64,000 nt of DNA from Mycolicibacterium sp. P1-18 (lineage in GTDB: Bacteria > Actinomycetota > Actinomycetes > Mycobacteriales > Mycobacteriaceae), in NCBI RefSeq assembly GCF_008329535.1, contig NZ_NPKR01000003.1:496001-560000 (forward strand), given 5' to 3'. A program made the translations under genes and the position numbers. Shown piece by piece: positions 8,469 to 17,361 of this stretch. The notes below the pieces were generated by a model. It had not been told where the DNA came from, searched no databases, and saw nothing but the letters and a program-made list of their open reading frames with translations. Positions within the stretch are counted from its first letter, which is position 1. Each line of letters opens with the position of its first letter.

Positions 8469-9122
8469 ATGTCCACCACCGAGTCCTCGCCCAACGGCCT
8501 GACGCGTCGTGAGGAGCTGCTTGCCGTCGCGACCAAGCTGTTCGCGGCGCGGGGTTACCACGGCACCCGGATGGACGACGTGGCCGACGCGGTGGGCCTG
8601 AACAAGGCGACGGTGTACCACTACTACGCCAGCAAGTCGCTCATCCTGTTCGACATCTGCAAGAGCGCCGCAGACTTCACCGTCGAGGCCCTGCACGACG
8701 ACCCGTCGGCCTCGGCGCGCGAGATGATCTACCACTTCACCCGCCGGCTGCTGGTCGGCATCGCCAGCGACATCGAACGCGGGGCCGTCTACTTCCAGGA
8801 GGCCCCGTACATCACCGAGTGGTTCACCGAGGAACAGGTGGCCTACATCCGCAAGGCGGAGACCTCGGTATACGAGCACGTGCGCGACGTGATCGACCGC
8901 GGCATCGCCAGCGGCGAGTTCTACGACTGCGACTCCCACGTGCTGGCGCTGGGCTACATCGGCATGACCCTGGGGTCCTACCGCTGGCTGCGGCCGCAGG
9001 GCCGCCGCACCGCCCAGGAGATCGCCGTCGAGTTCAGCACCGCCCTGCTTCGCGGCCTGATCCGCGACGAAGCGGTGCGCACCGAGGCGCCGCTGGGCAT
9101 CGAACTTCCCGGCAAGGCGTAG
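8469..9122 (+). CDS. TetR/AcrR family transcriptional regulator
   Basis: A 217-residue one-component regulator. The N-terminal helix-turn-helix is clear (TKLFAARGYHGTRMDDVADAVGLNKATVYHYYASKSLI, about residues 17-55). The C-terminal ligand domain is all-helical. It lies 9 bases upstream of an acyl-CoA dehydrogenase gene, so control of that gene by an acyl-CoA or related ligand is a reasonable inference. By position and size it corresponds to M. tuberculosis Rv0158. It probably binds the inverted repeats at 8409-8429. Confidence 0.9.
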   Translation: MSTTESSPNGLTRREELLAVATKLFAARGYHGTRMDDVADAVGLNKATVYHYYASKSLILFDICKSAADFTVEALHDDPSASAREMIYHFTRRLLVGIASDIERGAVYFQEAPYITEWFTEEQVAYIRKAETSVYEHVRDVIDRGIASGEFYDCDSHVLALGYIGMTLGSYRWLRPQGRRTAQEIAVEFSTALLRGLIRDEAVRTEAPLGIELPGKA

Positions 9123-9131
9123 AAAAGACTG

Positions 9132-10922
9132 ATGAAGTCCACACTCCTGTCGCGCCGCGATCTCGACTTCCTGCTCTATGAATGGTTGCGAGTCGAGGAA
9201 CTGACGAAGCGGCAGCGCTTCGCCGAGCACTCCCGCGACACCTTCGACGGCGTGCTGGACCTCAGTGAGGACCTCGCCGAGAAGTACTTCGCGCCCCACA
9301 ACAAGAAGAGCGACGCCAACGAGCCCTCCTTCGATGGCCAGCGCGTCACCGTGATCGGCGAGGTCAAGGACGCCCTCGACGCGTTCGCGCAGGCCGATCT
9401 GGTGGGCGCCGCCATGGACGAATCCGTCGGCGGCGCACAGGTTCCCGTGTGCGTGGCCCAGGCGGGGTTCGCCTACGTCTCGGCGGCCAACGTCAGCACC
9501 TCCGGGTACCTGATGCTGACGGTCGCCAACGCCAACCTCATCGCGAAGTTCGGCGACGACCGGTTGGTCGAGGCCTACGTCAAGCCGATGCTCGCCGGCC
9601 GCTTCACGGGCACGATGGCGCTGTCGGAGACGCAGGCGGGATCGTCGCTGGCCGACATCACGACCCGCGCGGAGCCTCGGGCCGACGGCACCTACCGGCT
9701 GTTCGGCTCGAAGATGTGGATATCGGGCGCCGAGCACGAACTCAACGAGAACATCGTCAACCTGGTGCTGGCCAAGATCCCCGGCGGACCGGCAGGTACC
9801 AAGGGCATCTCGCTGTTCATCGTGCCGAAGTACCTCGTCGGCGAGGACGGCTCGGTGGGGGAGCGCAACGACGTCACCGTCGCCGGGCTGAACCACAAGA
9901 TGGGCCAACGCGGTCTGAGCAACACCGTGCTGAACTTCGGCGAGGGCGTGCACGAGCCGGACGGCGAACCCGGCGCCGTGGGCTACCTCGTCGGCGAACC
10001 CCACCGCGGCCTGATGTACATGTTCCACATGATGAACGAGGCGCGCCTCGCCGTCGGGATGGGCGCGGTGTCGCTGGGCTACACGGGCTACCTCAAGTCC
10101 GTCGAGTACGCCCGCGAACGGGCGCAGGGCCGGGTGGTCAAGGACCCCACGACGCCGCAGGTGCCCATCGTCGAGCACGCCGACGTCAAGCGAATGTTGT
10201 TGGCGCAGAAGGCCTACGTCGAAGGCGGTCTGGCGCTCGGGCTGTACTGCACCAAGCTGATCGACCTGCAGCGCACCGCCGAGTCGGCCGAGGAGGCCGA
10301 ACAGGTGACCGATCTGCTCGACATTCTGGTGCCGGTCGCCAAGAGCTGGCCGTCGCAGTGGTGCCTCGAGGCGAACAACCTGGCCATCCAGGTGCACGGC
10401 GGGTACGGCTACACCCGCGAGTACGACGTCGAACAGCATTACCGCGACAACCGGCTGAACCCGATCCACGAGGGCACCAACGGCATTCAGAGCCTGGACC
10501 TGTTGGGCCGCAAAGTGACCCAGCGTAACGGTGCCAGCCTGGCCGAGCTGGGCAGGACGGTGACGGCGACCGTCGAGCAGGCGGCCGCCGCGGGCGGGGA
10601 GGCCGCCCAACTCGCCGCGCTGTTGCAGTCGTCGTGGCAGCGGGTCGTCGACGTCACGGCCGCGATGTACGCCGTCGACGACGCCGAGGCGACGCTGGCC
10701 AACAGCGCGATCTATCTCGAGGCGTTCGGGCACGTCGTGATGGCGTGGATCTGGCTGGAGCAGTTCATGGTCGCCGACGGGCAGTCGGGTGACTTCTACA
10801 ATGGCAAGCGCCAGGCGGCCCGCTACTTCTTCCGCTACGAGTTGCCCAGGACCGCACCGCAACTCGACCTGCTGGAGCAGTTGGACCGCACCACGCTGGA
10901 GATGCGCGACGGCTGGTTCTGA
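9132..10922 (+). CDS. Acyl-CoA dehydrogenase, long FadE5-like form
   Basis: A 596-residue FAD-dependent dehydrogenase for the alpha,beta-oxidation of an acyl-CoA. It has an extra N-terminal helical segment (MKSTLLSRRDLDFLLYEW...), the FAD/acyl-CoA core with GTMALSETQAGSSLADITTRA and KMWISGAEHEL, then VHGGYGYTREYDVEQHYRDNR and a C-terminal extension (about 460-596) typical of 600-residue bacterial FadE proteins. It is co-oriented with the TetR gene, 9 bases downstream. Chain-length preference cannot be inferred. The stop is 4 bases from the convergent alcohol dehydrogenase stop. Confidence 0.92.
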   Translation: MKSTLLSRRDLDFLLYEWLRVEELTKRQRFAEHSRDTFDGVLDLSEDLAEKYFAPHNKKSDANEPSFDGQRVTVIGEVKDALDAFAQADLVGAAMDESVGGAQVPVCVAQAGFAYVSAANVSTSGYLMLTVANANLIAKFGDDRLVEAYVKPMLAGRFTGTMALSETQAGSSLADITTRAEPRADGTYRLFGSKMWISGAEHELNENIVNLVLAKIPGGPAGTKGISLFIVPKYLVGEDGSVGERNDVTVAGLNHKMGQRGLSNTVLNFGEGVHEPDGEPGAVGYLVGEPHRGLMYMFHMMNEARLAVGMGAVSLGYTGYLKSVEYARERAQGRVVKDPTTPQVPIVEHADVKRMLLAQKAYVEGGLALGLYCTKLIDLQRTAESAEEAEQVTDLLDILVPVAKSWPSQWCLEANNLAIQVHGGYGYTREYDVEQHYRDNRLNPIHEGTNGIQSLDLLGRKVTQRNGASLAELGRTVTATVEQAAAAGGEAAQLAALLQSSWQRVVDVTAAMYAVDDAEATLANSAIYLEAFGHVVMAWIWLEQFMVADGQSGDFYNGKRQAARYFFRYELPRTAPQLDLLEQLDRTTLEMRDGWF

Positions 10923-10926
10923 CCGG

Positions 10927-12030
10927 TTAGGCGTCGAATTCGATGATCTGGCGCACCGCCCGGCCGTCGGCCAGTTCGTCCATGCCCTCGTTGATGCCGT
11001 CGAGTTCGATCGTCGAGGACACCAGCGACTCGATGGGAAGCCGGCCCGCGCGCCACAGCTCGACGAACCGGGGGATGTCCCGCGCGGGGACCGCGGAACC
11101 CAGGTAGCTGCCGATCAGCGAGCGGCCCTCGGCCACGAACCCCAGTGGCGCCACGCTGATCCTGGCGTCCGGGTGGGGAAGCCCGACGGTCACGGTGCGC
11201 CCGCCGGGCCCGGTGAGGGCGATCGCCGTCTCCAGGGCGGCGGGGTGGCCGGCCGCCTCGACGACGATGCGGGCCTTCAGGTCGCCGGCCTCGTCGGGCG
11301 TGACGACGGTGTGGGCGCCCATCTCGGCGGCCCGGGCCAGCTTCTCCGGCACCTGGTCGACGGCGATGACCTCGACGTCGTCGTGGGCGAGGGCGGTCAG
11401 CAGCGCCGCCATGCCCACCCCGCCCATGCCGACGATCGCGACCGTGTCACCCGGGCGGGGCTGGCCCGCGTTGAGCACCGCGCCGCCGCCGGTGAGCACC
11501 GCGCAGCCCAGCAGCGACGCCACCACGGGTGGCACGTCCGCGTCGACCGGCACCACCGAGCGGCGGTCCACCACGGCATGGGTCGCGAAGGCCGAGACCC
11601 CGAGGTGGTGCAGCACCGGTCCGCCGTCGGCGGCCAACCGGGTGCCACCGGCCAGCAGCACGCCCGCGCCGTTCGCCGCGCTGCCGGGGATGCACGGCGC
11701 CAGCCCGTCGGTGTCGCACGCCGCGCACTCGCCGCACCGCGGAAGGAACGTCATCACCACGCGTTGCCCGACCGCGACGTCGGCCACCCCGGCGCCCACC
11801 TGCTCGACGACGCCGGCCGCCTCGTGGCCCAGCAGCATCGGCACCGGGCGCACGCGGGAGCCGTTGACCACCGACAGGTCGGAGTGGCACAGCCCGGCGG
11901 CCTCGATGCGGACCAGCAGCTCGGTGTCACCGGGCGGGGCGAGGTCGAGCTCGGTGATCTTCAACGGTTGAGACTCGGCGTAGCGCTGGGGCGCGCCGAT
12001 GCGGTCGAGCACGGCTCCACGGATCTTCAC
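10927..12030 (-). CDS. Zinc-dependent alcohol dehydrogenase, AdhE1-like
   Basis: A medium-chain dehydrogenase/reductase of 367 residues from the chosen GTG at 12030 (VKIRGAVLDRIG, the usual family start); a GTG at 12063 would add 11 residues. The catalytic zinc Cys is in GLCHSD and the second site in LGHEAAG. The structural zinc lobe reads CGECAACDTDGLAPC (C-x2-C-x2-C-x7-C). The Rossmann motif is GMGGVGMAALL. It is probably an NAD- or mycothiol-type alcohol/aldehyde dehydrogenase. Position and size match M. tuberculosis Rv0162c (adhE1). The 5' end is 42 bases from the divergent thioesterase gene. Confidence 0.88.
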   Translation of the reverse strand: MKIRGAVLDRIGAPQRYAESQPLKITELDLAPPGDTELLVRIEAAGLCHSDLSVVNGSRVRPVPMLLGHEAAGVVEQVGAGVADVAVGQRVVMTFLPRCGECAACDTDGLAPCIPGSAANGAGVLLAGGTRLAADGGPVLHHLGVSAFATHAVVDRRSVVPVDADVPPVVASLLGCAVLTGGGAVLNAGQPRPGDTVAIVGMGGVGMAALLTALAHDDVEVIAVDQVPEKLARAAEMGAHTVVTPDEAGDLKARIVVEAAGHPAALETAIALTGPGGRTVTVGLPHPDARISVAPLGFVAEGRSLIGSYLGSAVPARDIPRFVELWRAGRLPIESLVSSTIELDGINEGMDELADGRAVRQIIEFDA

Positions 12031-12072
12031 ACCCCCCAGCTTGCCCGCCTCGGCCACTGACACACTCGTCGG

Positions 12073-12528
12073 GTGAGCTCGAACGAACGGGACCTGACGT
12101 CACGCGACTTTCCGGTGCACTGGCCGGTGCTGACCCGGTGGGCCGACAACGACATGTTCGGCCATCTCAACAACGCGGTGTACTACCAACTGTTCGACAC
12201 CGCGATCAACGGGTGGCTCGACACCACCACGGGTCACGACCCGCTGGCCGCGCCGGCACTGGGGGTCGTCGCCGAGTCCGGCTGCCGCTACTTCGCCGAA
12301 CTTCAGTTTCCCGACCCCCTGGTCGTCGGGTTGGGCGTCACCCGCCTCGGCACCAGCAGCGTCACCTACCGTCTGGCGGTGTTCACTCCGCCAGAGACGC
12401 CCGACGACGTCAAACCCGTTGCCGCCGTGGGTCACTGGGTGCACGTGTACGTCGACCGCGACAGCCGCCGGCCCGTTGCCATCCCCGAGGCGCTGCGCGC
12501 ACTGCTGGAAACCGCGGTCACCACCTGA
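12073..12528 (+). CDS. Hot-dog fold acyl-CoA thioesterase (4HBT family)
   Basis: A 151-residue protein, the same length as M. tuberculosis Rv0163. The 4HBT signature RWADNDMFGHLNNAVYYQLFD carries the catalytic Asp, and the strand ESGCRYFAEL is also typical. It is expected to act as a cytosolic oligomer on an acyl-CoA of unknown chain length. The GTG at 12073 has no strong Shine-Dalgarno. It is divergent from the alcohol dehydrogenase and followed 37 bases later by the SRPBCC gene, probably in one transcript. Confidence 0.85.
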   Translation: MSSNERDLTSRDFPVHWPVLTRWADNDMFGHLNNAVYYQLFDTAINGWLDTTTGHDPLAAPALGVVAESGCRYFAELQFPDPLVVGLGVTRLGTSSVTYRLAVFTPPETPDDVKPVAAVGHWVHVYVDRDSRRPVAIPEALRALLETAVTT

Positions 12529-12565
12529 TCCGGTCGCGGACCGCCGCTGCCGATATGCTCGCCCG

Positions 12566-13000
12566 ATGCCGCTCGTGAGCAAGACCGTCGAGGTCGAGGC
12601 CCCCGCCGAAAAGATCATGGCGATCGTCGCCGACTTCGAGTCCTATCCCCAGTGGAACGAGGAGATCAAGGGCTGTTGGATCCTGGCCCGCTACGACGAC
12701 GGCCGGCCCAGCCAACTACGGCTCGACGCGTCGGTCAACGGCTTCGACATCTCCTACATCCAGGCCGTCTACTACCCCGGCGAGAATCAGATCCAGACCG
12801 TCATGCAGCAGGGTGACCTCTTCTCCAAGCAGGAACAGCTGTTCTCGGTGGTCGCGATGGGGCCGATGAGCCTGCTGACCGTCGACCTCGACGTCGAGAC
12901 GACGATGCCCGTGCCCAAGCCGATGGTGAAGAAGATGGTCAACGACGCGCTCGACCACCTCGCCGACAACCTGAAGAAGCGCGCGGAGACCCTCGCCTAG
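12566..13000 (+). CDS. SRPBCC (cyclase/dehydrase-type) protein, TB18.5-like
   Basis: A 144-residue START-like helix-grip protein beginning MPLVSKTVEVEAPAEKIMAIVADFESYPQWNEEIKG, the standard N-terminal pattern of polyketide cyclase/dehydrase and lipid-binding proteins. By order it corresponds to Rv0164 (TB18.5), a conserved mycobacterial antigen. A hydrophobic cavity for a lipid-like ligand is known for the fold; the ligand here is not known. Its stop overlaps the convergent mce1R stop by 4 bases. Confidence 0.85.
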   Translation: MPLVSKTVEVEAPAEKIMAIVADFESYPQWNEEIKGCWILARYDDGRPSQLRLDASVNGFDISYIQAVYYPGENQIQTVMQQGDLFSKQEQLFSVVAMGPMSLLTVDLDVETTMPVPKPMVKKMVNDALDHLADNLKKRAETLA

Positions 13001-13665
13001 GTCCAGAGACCCAATTCGTCGAGTCGCGCGGTGAGCCGGCGGGCGCCGTCGGTGAACTGGGCGTCGGTCACCTGCACCACGGTGTCGACGTCGCGGCGGC
13101 GCAACGCCGCGATCAGCGCGGCACGGTTGGCCACCGCGTGCTCGCCCCACTGCGGATCGTTCGCGTAGATGTGGGGTGGCAGATATCTGGACGCGTGGAG
13201 CATGAACCACGCCAGCTTTATGCGCCCCGACGCCCGGTTGAACGTCCGGTGGAAGGCGAACTCCGCCTCGACCACCTCGGCGGTGTCCTGACGGCCGATG
13301 GCGGCGGTCACCGTCTCGGCGAGCCGTTCGAGCTCGTCGATCTCCTCGTCGGTGATCCGCTCGGCGGCCGACCGCGCCAGCTGGCCGGCGATTACGGCCT
13401 GCAGCCAGAAGATGTCCTCGATGTCGTCCCGGGTGAACGGGGAGACCACGTGCCCGCGATGCGGCTCGAGCTGCACCATTCCCTCGCCGCGCAGCGTCCT
13501 CAGGGCCTCGCGGACGGGCGTGATGCTTACCCCGAGCTCGGCGGCCGTCTCGTCGAGCCGAATGAAGGAACCCGGCCGCAGCGCACCGGACATGATGCGA
13601 ACCCGCAGGTGCCCGGCGACCTCGTCGGAAAGCTGTTCGCGCCGTGGCCTTACCGGTGCGCTCAC
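12997..13665 (-). CDS. mce1R: GntR (FadR subfamily) repressor of the mce1 operon
   Basis: A 222-residue regulator. The winged helix spans about residues 10-75 (RVRIMSGALRPGSFIRLDETAAELGVSITPVREALRTLRGEGMV), followed by an all-helical FadR C-terminal domain with FHRTFNRAS. The gene is divergent from fadD5 at the head of the mce1 locus, exactly as Rv0165c (mce1R), which represses mce1 in M. tuberculosis. I chose the GTG at 13665 (VSAPVRPRREQLS). An upstream in-frame start at 13761 would place coding sequence right up to the palindromic operator and adds a non-conserved basic tail. Confidence 0.9.
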   Translation of the reverse strand: MSAPVRPRREQLSDEVAGHLRVRIMSGALRPGSFIRLDETAAELGVSITPVREALRTLRGEGMVQLEPHRGHVVSPFTRDDIEDIFWLQAVIAGQLARSAAERITDEEIDELERLAETVTAAIGRQDTAEVVEAEFAFHRTFNRASGRIKLAWFMLHASRYLPPHIYANDPQWGEHAVANRAALIAALRRRDVDTVVQVTDAQFTDGARRLTARLDELGLWT

Positions 13666-13762
13666 GGTACTTGCGCCTTCATCGATCCCCCGCCGTCGGT
13701 GCCGCTTGCCCGGGCTTGTCCACGAGCCGCCGAGGCCATAGTGTGACCGGGGCAACACCATG

Positions 13763-13772
13763 TTTGATCAAA
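13763..13772. promoter_or_regulatory. Palindrome between mce1R and fadD5, putative Mce1R operator
   Basis: TTTGATCAAA is a perfect 10-base palindrome within the AT-rich stretch 13760-13778 of an otherwise GC-rich region, 47 bases upstream of the fadD5 start and about 98 bases from the mce1R start. A wider imperfect repeat (GTTTGAT...ATCAAC) overlaps it. The position fits repression of both divergent transcripts. Confidence 0.45.
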
Positions 13773-13818
13773 TATCAACGCCGCGCAACTCGCGCAGACA
13801 CATCAGGGAGCCTCGACG

Positions 13819-15462
13819 TTGACCGCCATGCCCGCCTCGGACCGGCTGCTCCTCCAGCAGCCCTACCTGGCGCGCCGGCAGAACTGGACCACCCAGCTGG
13901 CGCGTCACGCCCTGATGCAACCGGACGCGACGGCACTGCGATTCCTCGGCCAGACCACGACCTGGGGCGACCTCGACCGGCGTGTCACCGCCCTCGCGGG
14001 TGCGCTCGGCCGCCGCGGCGTCGGCTTCGGGGACCGCGTCCTGATCCTGATGCTCAACCGCACCGAGTTCGTCGAGTCGGTGCTGGCGACCAATCTCCTC
14101 GGCGCGATCGCCGTGCCCGTGAACTTCCGCATGACACCGCCGGAGATCGCATTCCTGGTCGGTGACTGCGAGGCGCGCGTGGTGGTCACCGAGCCGGTCC
14201 TGGCGTCGGTCGCCACGGCGGTGCGCGAGCTGGACCCGATGCTGGCCGAGGTCGTGGTGGCCGGCGGCCCCACCGAGGACGGGGTGCTCGGGTACGACGA
14301 CCTGCTGGCCGAGGTGGGCGCGGCGCCCGAACCGGTCGACGTTCCGAACGACTCGCCCGCGTTGATCATGTACACCTCCGGCACCACGGGGCGTCCCAAG
14401 GGGGCGGTGCTCACCCACGCCAACCTGTCCGGTCAGGCGATGACGCACCTCTTCACCAGCGGCGCGGACGTGAACCACGACGTCGGCTTCGTCGGCGTCC
14501 CGCTGTTTCACATCGCCGGCGTCGGAAGCCTCGTCACCGGTCTCCTGCTCGGACGACCCACGGTGATCCACCCGCTCGGCGGCTTCGACCCCGGCGCGCT
14601 CCTCGACGTCCTCGAGGCCGAGCACGTCACGGGCATCTTCCTGGTGCCGGCGCAGTGGCAGGTGGTGTGCGCCGCCCAGCGCGCGAGGCCGCGCACGGTG
14701 GTGCTGCGCACGTTGTCCTGGGGTGCCGCCCCGGCGTCGGACACCCTGCTGCGCGACATGGCCGAGACGTTCCCCGGGGCGCAGATCCTGGCCGCCTTCG
14801 GGCAGACCGAGATGTCGCCGGTGACGTGCATGCTGCTGGGTGAGGACGCCGTCCGGAAGCTGGGCTCGGTCGGCAAGGTGATCCCGACCGTGTCGGCTCG
14901 CGTCGTGGACGAGGACATGAACGACGTCCCGGTCGGCCAGGTGGGGGAGATCGTCTACCGGGCGCCGACGCTCATGGCCGGCTACTGGAACAACCCGAAC
15001 GCCACCGCGGAGGCCTTTGCGGGCGGATGGTTCCACTCGGGTGATCTGGTTCGCCAGGACGACGAGGGCTACGTGTGGGTCGTCGACCGCAAGAAGGACA
15101 TGATCATCTCCGGTGGGGAGAACATCTACTGCGCCGAGGTGGAGAACGCCCTGGCCGCCCACCCGTCGATCGGCGAGGCCGCGGTGATCGGCCGGCCGCA
15201 CCCGAAATGGGGCGAGGTGCCGGTGGCCGTAATCGCCGCGACGGCGGATCTGACGCTCGACGATGTCGTGGAATTCCTCGGCGAACGGCTCGCGCGATAC
15301 AAGCATCCACGGGCCCTCGAAGTCGTCGACGCACTGCCGCGCAACCCGGCCGGTAAGGTCCTGAAGACGGAACTGAGGGCACGGTTCGGCCAAGGGCACC
15401 TGATTGACGCTGACGAAAGTTCTTCTGTCTCAACGCTTTCAGCCGACCCGGCGGATGGGTGA
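13819..15462 (+). CDS. fadD5: Fatty-acid-CoA ligase FadD5
   Basis: A 547-residue ANL-family adenylating enzyme that activates fatty acids to acyl-CoA through an acyl-AMP. Motifs include the P-loop MYTSGTTGRPKGAVLTHANL (about residue 180), AFGQTEMSPVT, the hinge region VDRKKDMIISGGENIYC and the C-terminal catalytic Lys in RNPAGKVLKTELR. It starts at TTG 13819 with GGGAG 8 bases upstream; ATG 13828 is the alternative. As first gene of the mce1 locus (Rv0166 order), it is thought to process lipids imported or recycled by Mce1. A 224-base gap separates it from yrbE1A. Confidence 0.93.
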   Translation: MTAMPASDRLLLQQPYLARRQNWTTQLARHALMQPDATALRFLGQTTTWGDLDRRVTALAGALGRRGVGFGDRVLILMLNRTEFVESVLATNLLGAIAVPVNFRMTPPEIAFLVGDCEARVVVTEPVLASVATAVRELDPMLAEVVVAGGPTEDGVLGYDDLLAEVGAAPEPVDVPNDSPALIMYTSGTTGRPKGAVLTHANLSGQAMTHLFTSGADVNHDVGFVGVPLFHIAGVGSLVTGLLLGRPTVIHPLGGFDPGALLDVLEAEHVTGIFLVPAQWQVVCAAQRARPRTVVLRTLSWGAAPASDTLLRDMAETFPGAQILAAFGQTEMSPVTCMLLGEDAVRKLGSVGKVIPTVSARVVDEDMNDVPVGQVGEIVYRAPTLMAGYWNNPNATAEAFAGGWFHSGDLVRQDDEGYVWVVDRKKDMIISGGENIYCAEVENALAAHPSIGEAAVIGRPHPKWGEVPVAVIAATADLTLDDVVEFLGERLARYKHPRALEVVDALPRNPAGKVLKTELRARFGQGHLIDADESSSVSTLSADPADG

Positions 15463-15558
15463 CCCGAAATGACGAGTTTGCCAGCCAGCTCGGTGACAAT
15501 CCTGCCGATGCGGTGCACCCCGCCGATTTCATCGGGTACTCTCCTGTGGTCCGCCTTA

Positions 15559-15589
15559 CTACCCACGAGTAGGGAGACTGTGATCACAG
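15559..15589. promoter_or_regulatory. Paired palindromes upstream of yrbE1A
   Basis: CTAC-CCACGA-GTAG (15559-15572) and a perfect palindrome CTGTGATCACAG (15578-15589) lie side by side in the 224-base gap between fadD5 and yrbE1A. In M. tuberculosis this gap is reported to hold an internal mce1 promoter; these are good candidates for regulator sites there. The second is not a standard CRP site because the 6-base spacer is missing. Confidence 0.45.
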
Positions 15590-15686
15590 ACACGAAGCTT
15601 GGGCAAGGAGGCGGCGTGCAACAGCTTCTGCCGTTGCGTCACGAGTGCTCTGGCACGGTCCCGCGCGAGACGGTGAGACCCTCCCG

Positions 15687-16487
15687 GTGACGGCACAGAA
15701 TCCCGGCTTGGTCGACTACGTCCGCGACCAGGTCCGCCCACTGCTGGTAGCGGTCGGCGGCTTCGTCAAGATGTGTGTGCTGACCGGCAAGGCGCTGTTC
15801 CGCAGCCCGTTCCAGTGGCGCGAGTTCATCCTCCAGGGCTGGTTCCTGATGAGGGTCGCGTTCCTGCCGACCATCGCGGTCGCCATCCCGCTGACGGTGC
15901 TCATCATCTTCACCCTGAACGTCCTTCTCGCCGAGTTCGGCGCCGCCGACATCTCCGGCGCCGGTGCCGCGCTCGGAGCGGTTACCCAGCTCGGTCCGCT
16001 GGTAACCGTGCTCGTCGTTGCCGGTGCCGGTTCCACCGCGATTTGCGCCGACATCGGCGCCCGCACCATCCGCGAGGAGATCGACGCCCTCGAGGTGCTG
16101 GGCATCGACCCGATCCACCGCCTCGTCGTCCCCCGCGTCCTCGCGGCGACGTTCGTGGCGTTCCTCCTCAACGGCGCCGTGATCACCATCGGCCTGGTCG
16201 GCGGCTTCGTCTTCGGCGTCTACATCCAGAACATCTCCGCCGGCGCCTACGTCTCCACCCTGACGCTGGTGACCGGGCTGCCCGAGGTCGTCATCTCGGT
16301 CGTCAAGGCGCTGGCGTTCGGACTGATCGCCGGGCTCGTCGGCTGCTACCGCGGCCTGACGGTCTCCGGCGGAGCCAAGGGCGTCGGCACCGCGGTCAAC
16401 GAGACGCTGGTGCTCTGCATCATCGCGCTCTTCGCCGTCAACGTCATCATGACCACCATTGGCGTTCGATTCGGAACGGGGCGCTGA
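15687..16487 (+). CDS. yrbE1A: Mce1 ABC transporter permease YrbE1A
   Basis: A 266-residue MlaE/YrbE-type inner-membrane permease with about five to six hydrophobic spans. The conserved cytoplasmic loop reads ICADIGARTIREEIDALEVLGIDPIHRLVVPR, the hallmark of the family. It closely follows the M. tuberculosis protein (265 residues) from GGFVKMCVLTGKALF onwards. The GTG at 15687 gives that length; an in-frame codon at 15645 would add 14 residues. It pairs with YrbE1B to form the permease core used by the Mce1A-F proteins. The stop is 1 base before the yrbE1B start. Confidence 0.93.
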   Translation: MTAQNPGLVDYVRDQVRPLLVAVGGFVKMCVLTGKALFRSPFQWREFILQGWFLMRVAFLPTIAVAIPLTVLIIFTLNVLLAEFGAADISGAGAALGAVTQLGPLVTVLVVAGAGSTAICADIGARTIREEIDALEVLGIDPIHRLVVPRVLAATFVAFLLNGAVITIGLVGGFVFGVYIQNISAGAYVSTLTLVTGLPEVVISVVKALAFGLIAGLVGCYRGLTVSGGAKGVGTAVNETLVLCIIALFAVNVIMTTIGVRFGTGR

Positions 16488-16488
16488 C

Positions 16489-17358
16489 ATGTCAACTGCT
16501 GCAGTCCTGAGGTCGCGCTTTCCCCGTGCCATCGCGGGCGGCGAACGGCTGGCCAAGTCTCCGGTGCGGTTCCTCGACAGCGTCGGGCACATCGCCTGGT
16601 TCGTCGTCACCGCGGTCGGCTCCATCGGCCACGCCTTCCGGCTCTACCGCAAGGAGATGCTGCGCCTGGTCGCCGAGATCGGCATGGGCACCGGCGCCAT
16701 GGCCGTCATCGGTGGCACGGTCGCCATCGTCGGCTTCGTCACCCTCTCGGGTGGCTCGCTGATCGCCATCCAGGGCTTCGCCTCGCTCGGCAACATCGGC
16801 GTCGAGGCCTTCACCGGCTTCTTCGCCGCACTGGTCAACGTGCGCATCGCCGCTCCGGTCGTCGCCGGCCAGGCGCTGGCCGCCACGGTCGGCGCCGGCG
16901 CCACCGCCGAGCTGGGCGCCATGCGCATCAGCGAGGAGATCGACGCCCTCGAGGTCATGGGCATCAAGTCGATTTCGTACCTGGTGTCGACGCGCATCAT
17001 GGCCGGCCTGGTGGTCATCATCCCGCTCTACGCGATGGCGATCATCATGAGCTTCCTGTCGGCTCGGGTCACGACGACGCTGTTCTACGGCCAGTCGACC
17101 GGCACCTACGAGCACTACTTCCGCACGTTCCTGCGGCCCGACGACGTGGCGTGGTCCTTCGTCCAGGCGATCATCATCTCCGTCATCGTGATGCTCAACC
17201 ACTGCTACTACGGCTTCTACGCCAGCGGCGGCCCCGTCGGCGTCGGCGAGGCCGTCGGTCGCTCGATGCGCGCCTCGCTGATCGCGATCGTGCTCGTCGT
17301 CCTGTTCGCTTCGTTGGCGCTCTACGGCACCAACGCCAACTTCAACCTGACGGTGTAG
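16489..17358 (+). CDS. yrbE1B: Mce1 ABC transporter permease YrbE1B
   Basis: A 289-residue second permease of the Mce1 complex, the same length as Rv0168. Hydrophobic spans surround the family loop TAELGAMRISEEIDALEVMGIKSISYLVSTR. The start ATG at 16489 (MSTAAVLRSRFPRAI) follows the yrbE1A stop directly. The protein ends ALYGTNANFNLTV, and mce1A begins 3 bases later, so translation is likely coupled through the whole operon. Confidence 0.93.
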   Translation: MSTAAVLRSRFPRAIAGGERLAKSPVRFLDSVGHIAWFVVTAVGSIGHAFRLYRKEMLRLVAEIGMGTGAMAVIGGTVAIVGFVTLSGGSLIAIQGFASLGNIGVEAFTGFFAALVNVRIAAPVVAGQALAATVGAGATAELGAMRISEEIDALEVMGIKSISYLVSTRIMAGLVVIIPLYAMAIIMSFLSARVTTTLFYGQSTGTYEHYFRTFLRPDDVAWSFVQAIIISVIVMLNHCYYGFYASGGPVGVGEAVGRSMRASLIAIVLVVLFASLALYGTNANFNLTV

Positions 17359-17361
17359 CCG

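Noticed and set aside
8328..10862. An 844-codon minus-strand open frame
   Set aside because: It lies antisense to the TetR and acyl-CoA dehydrogenase genes and has biased Val/Arg/His/Gln composition typical of high-GC antisense frames.
15578..15589. CTGTGATCACAG as a CRP site
   Set aside because: CRP sites need TGTGA-N6-TCACA; here the arms are contiguous. Kept only as an unassigned palindrome.
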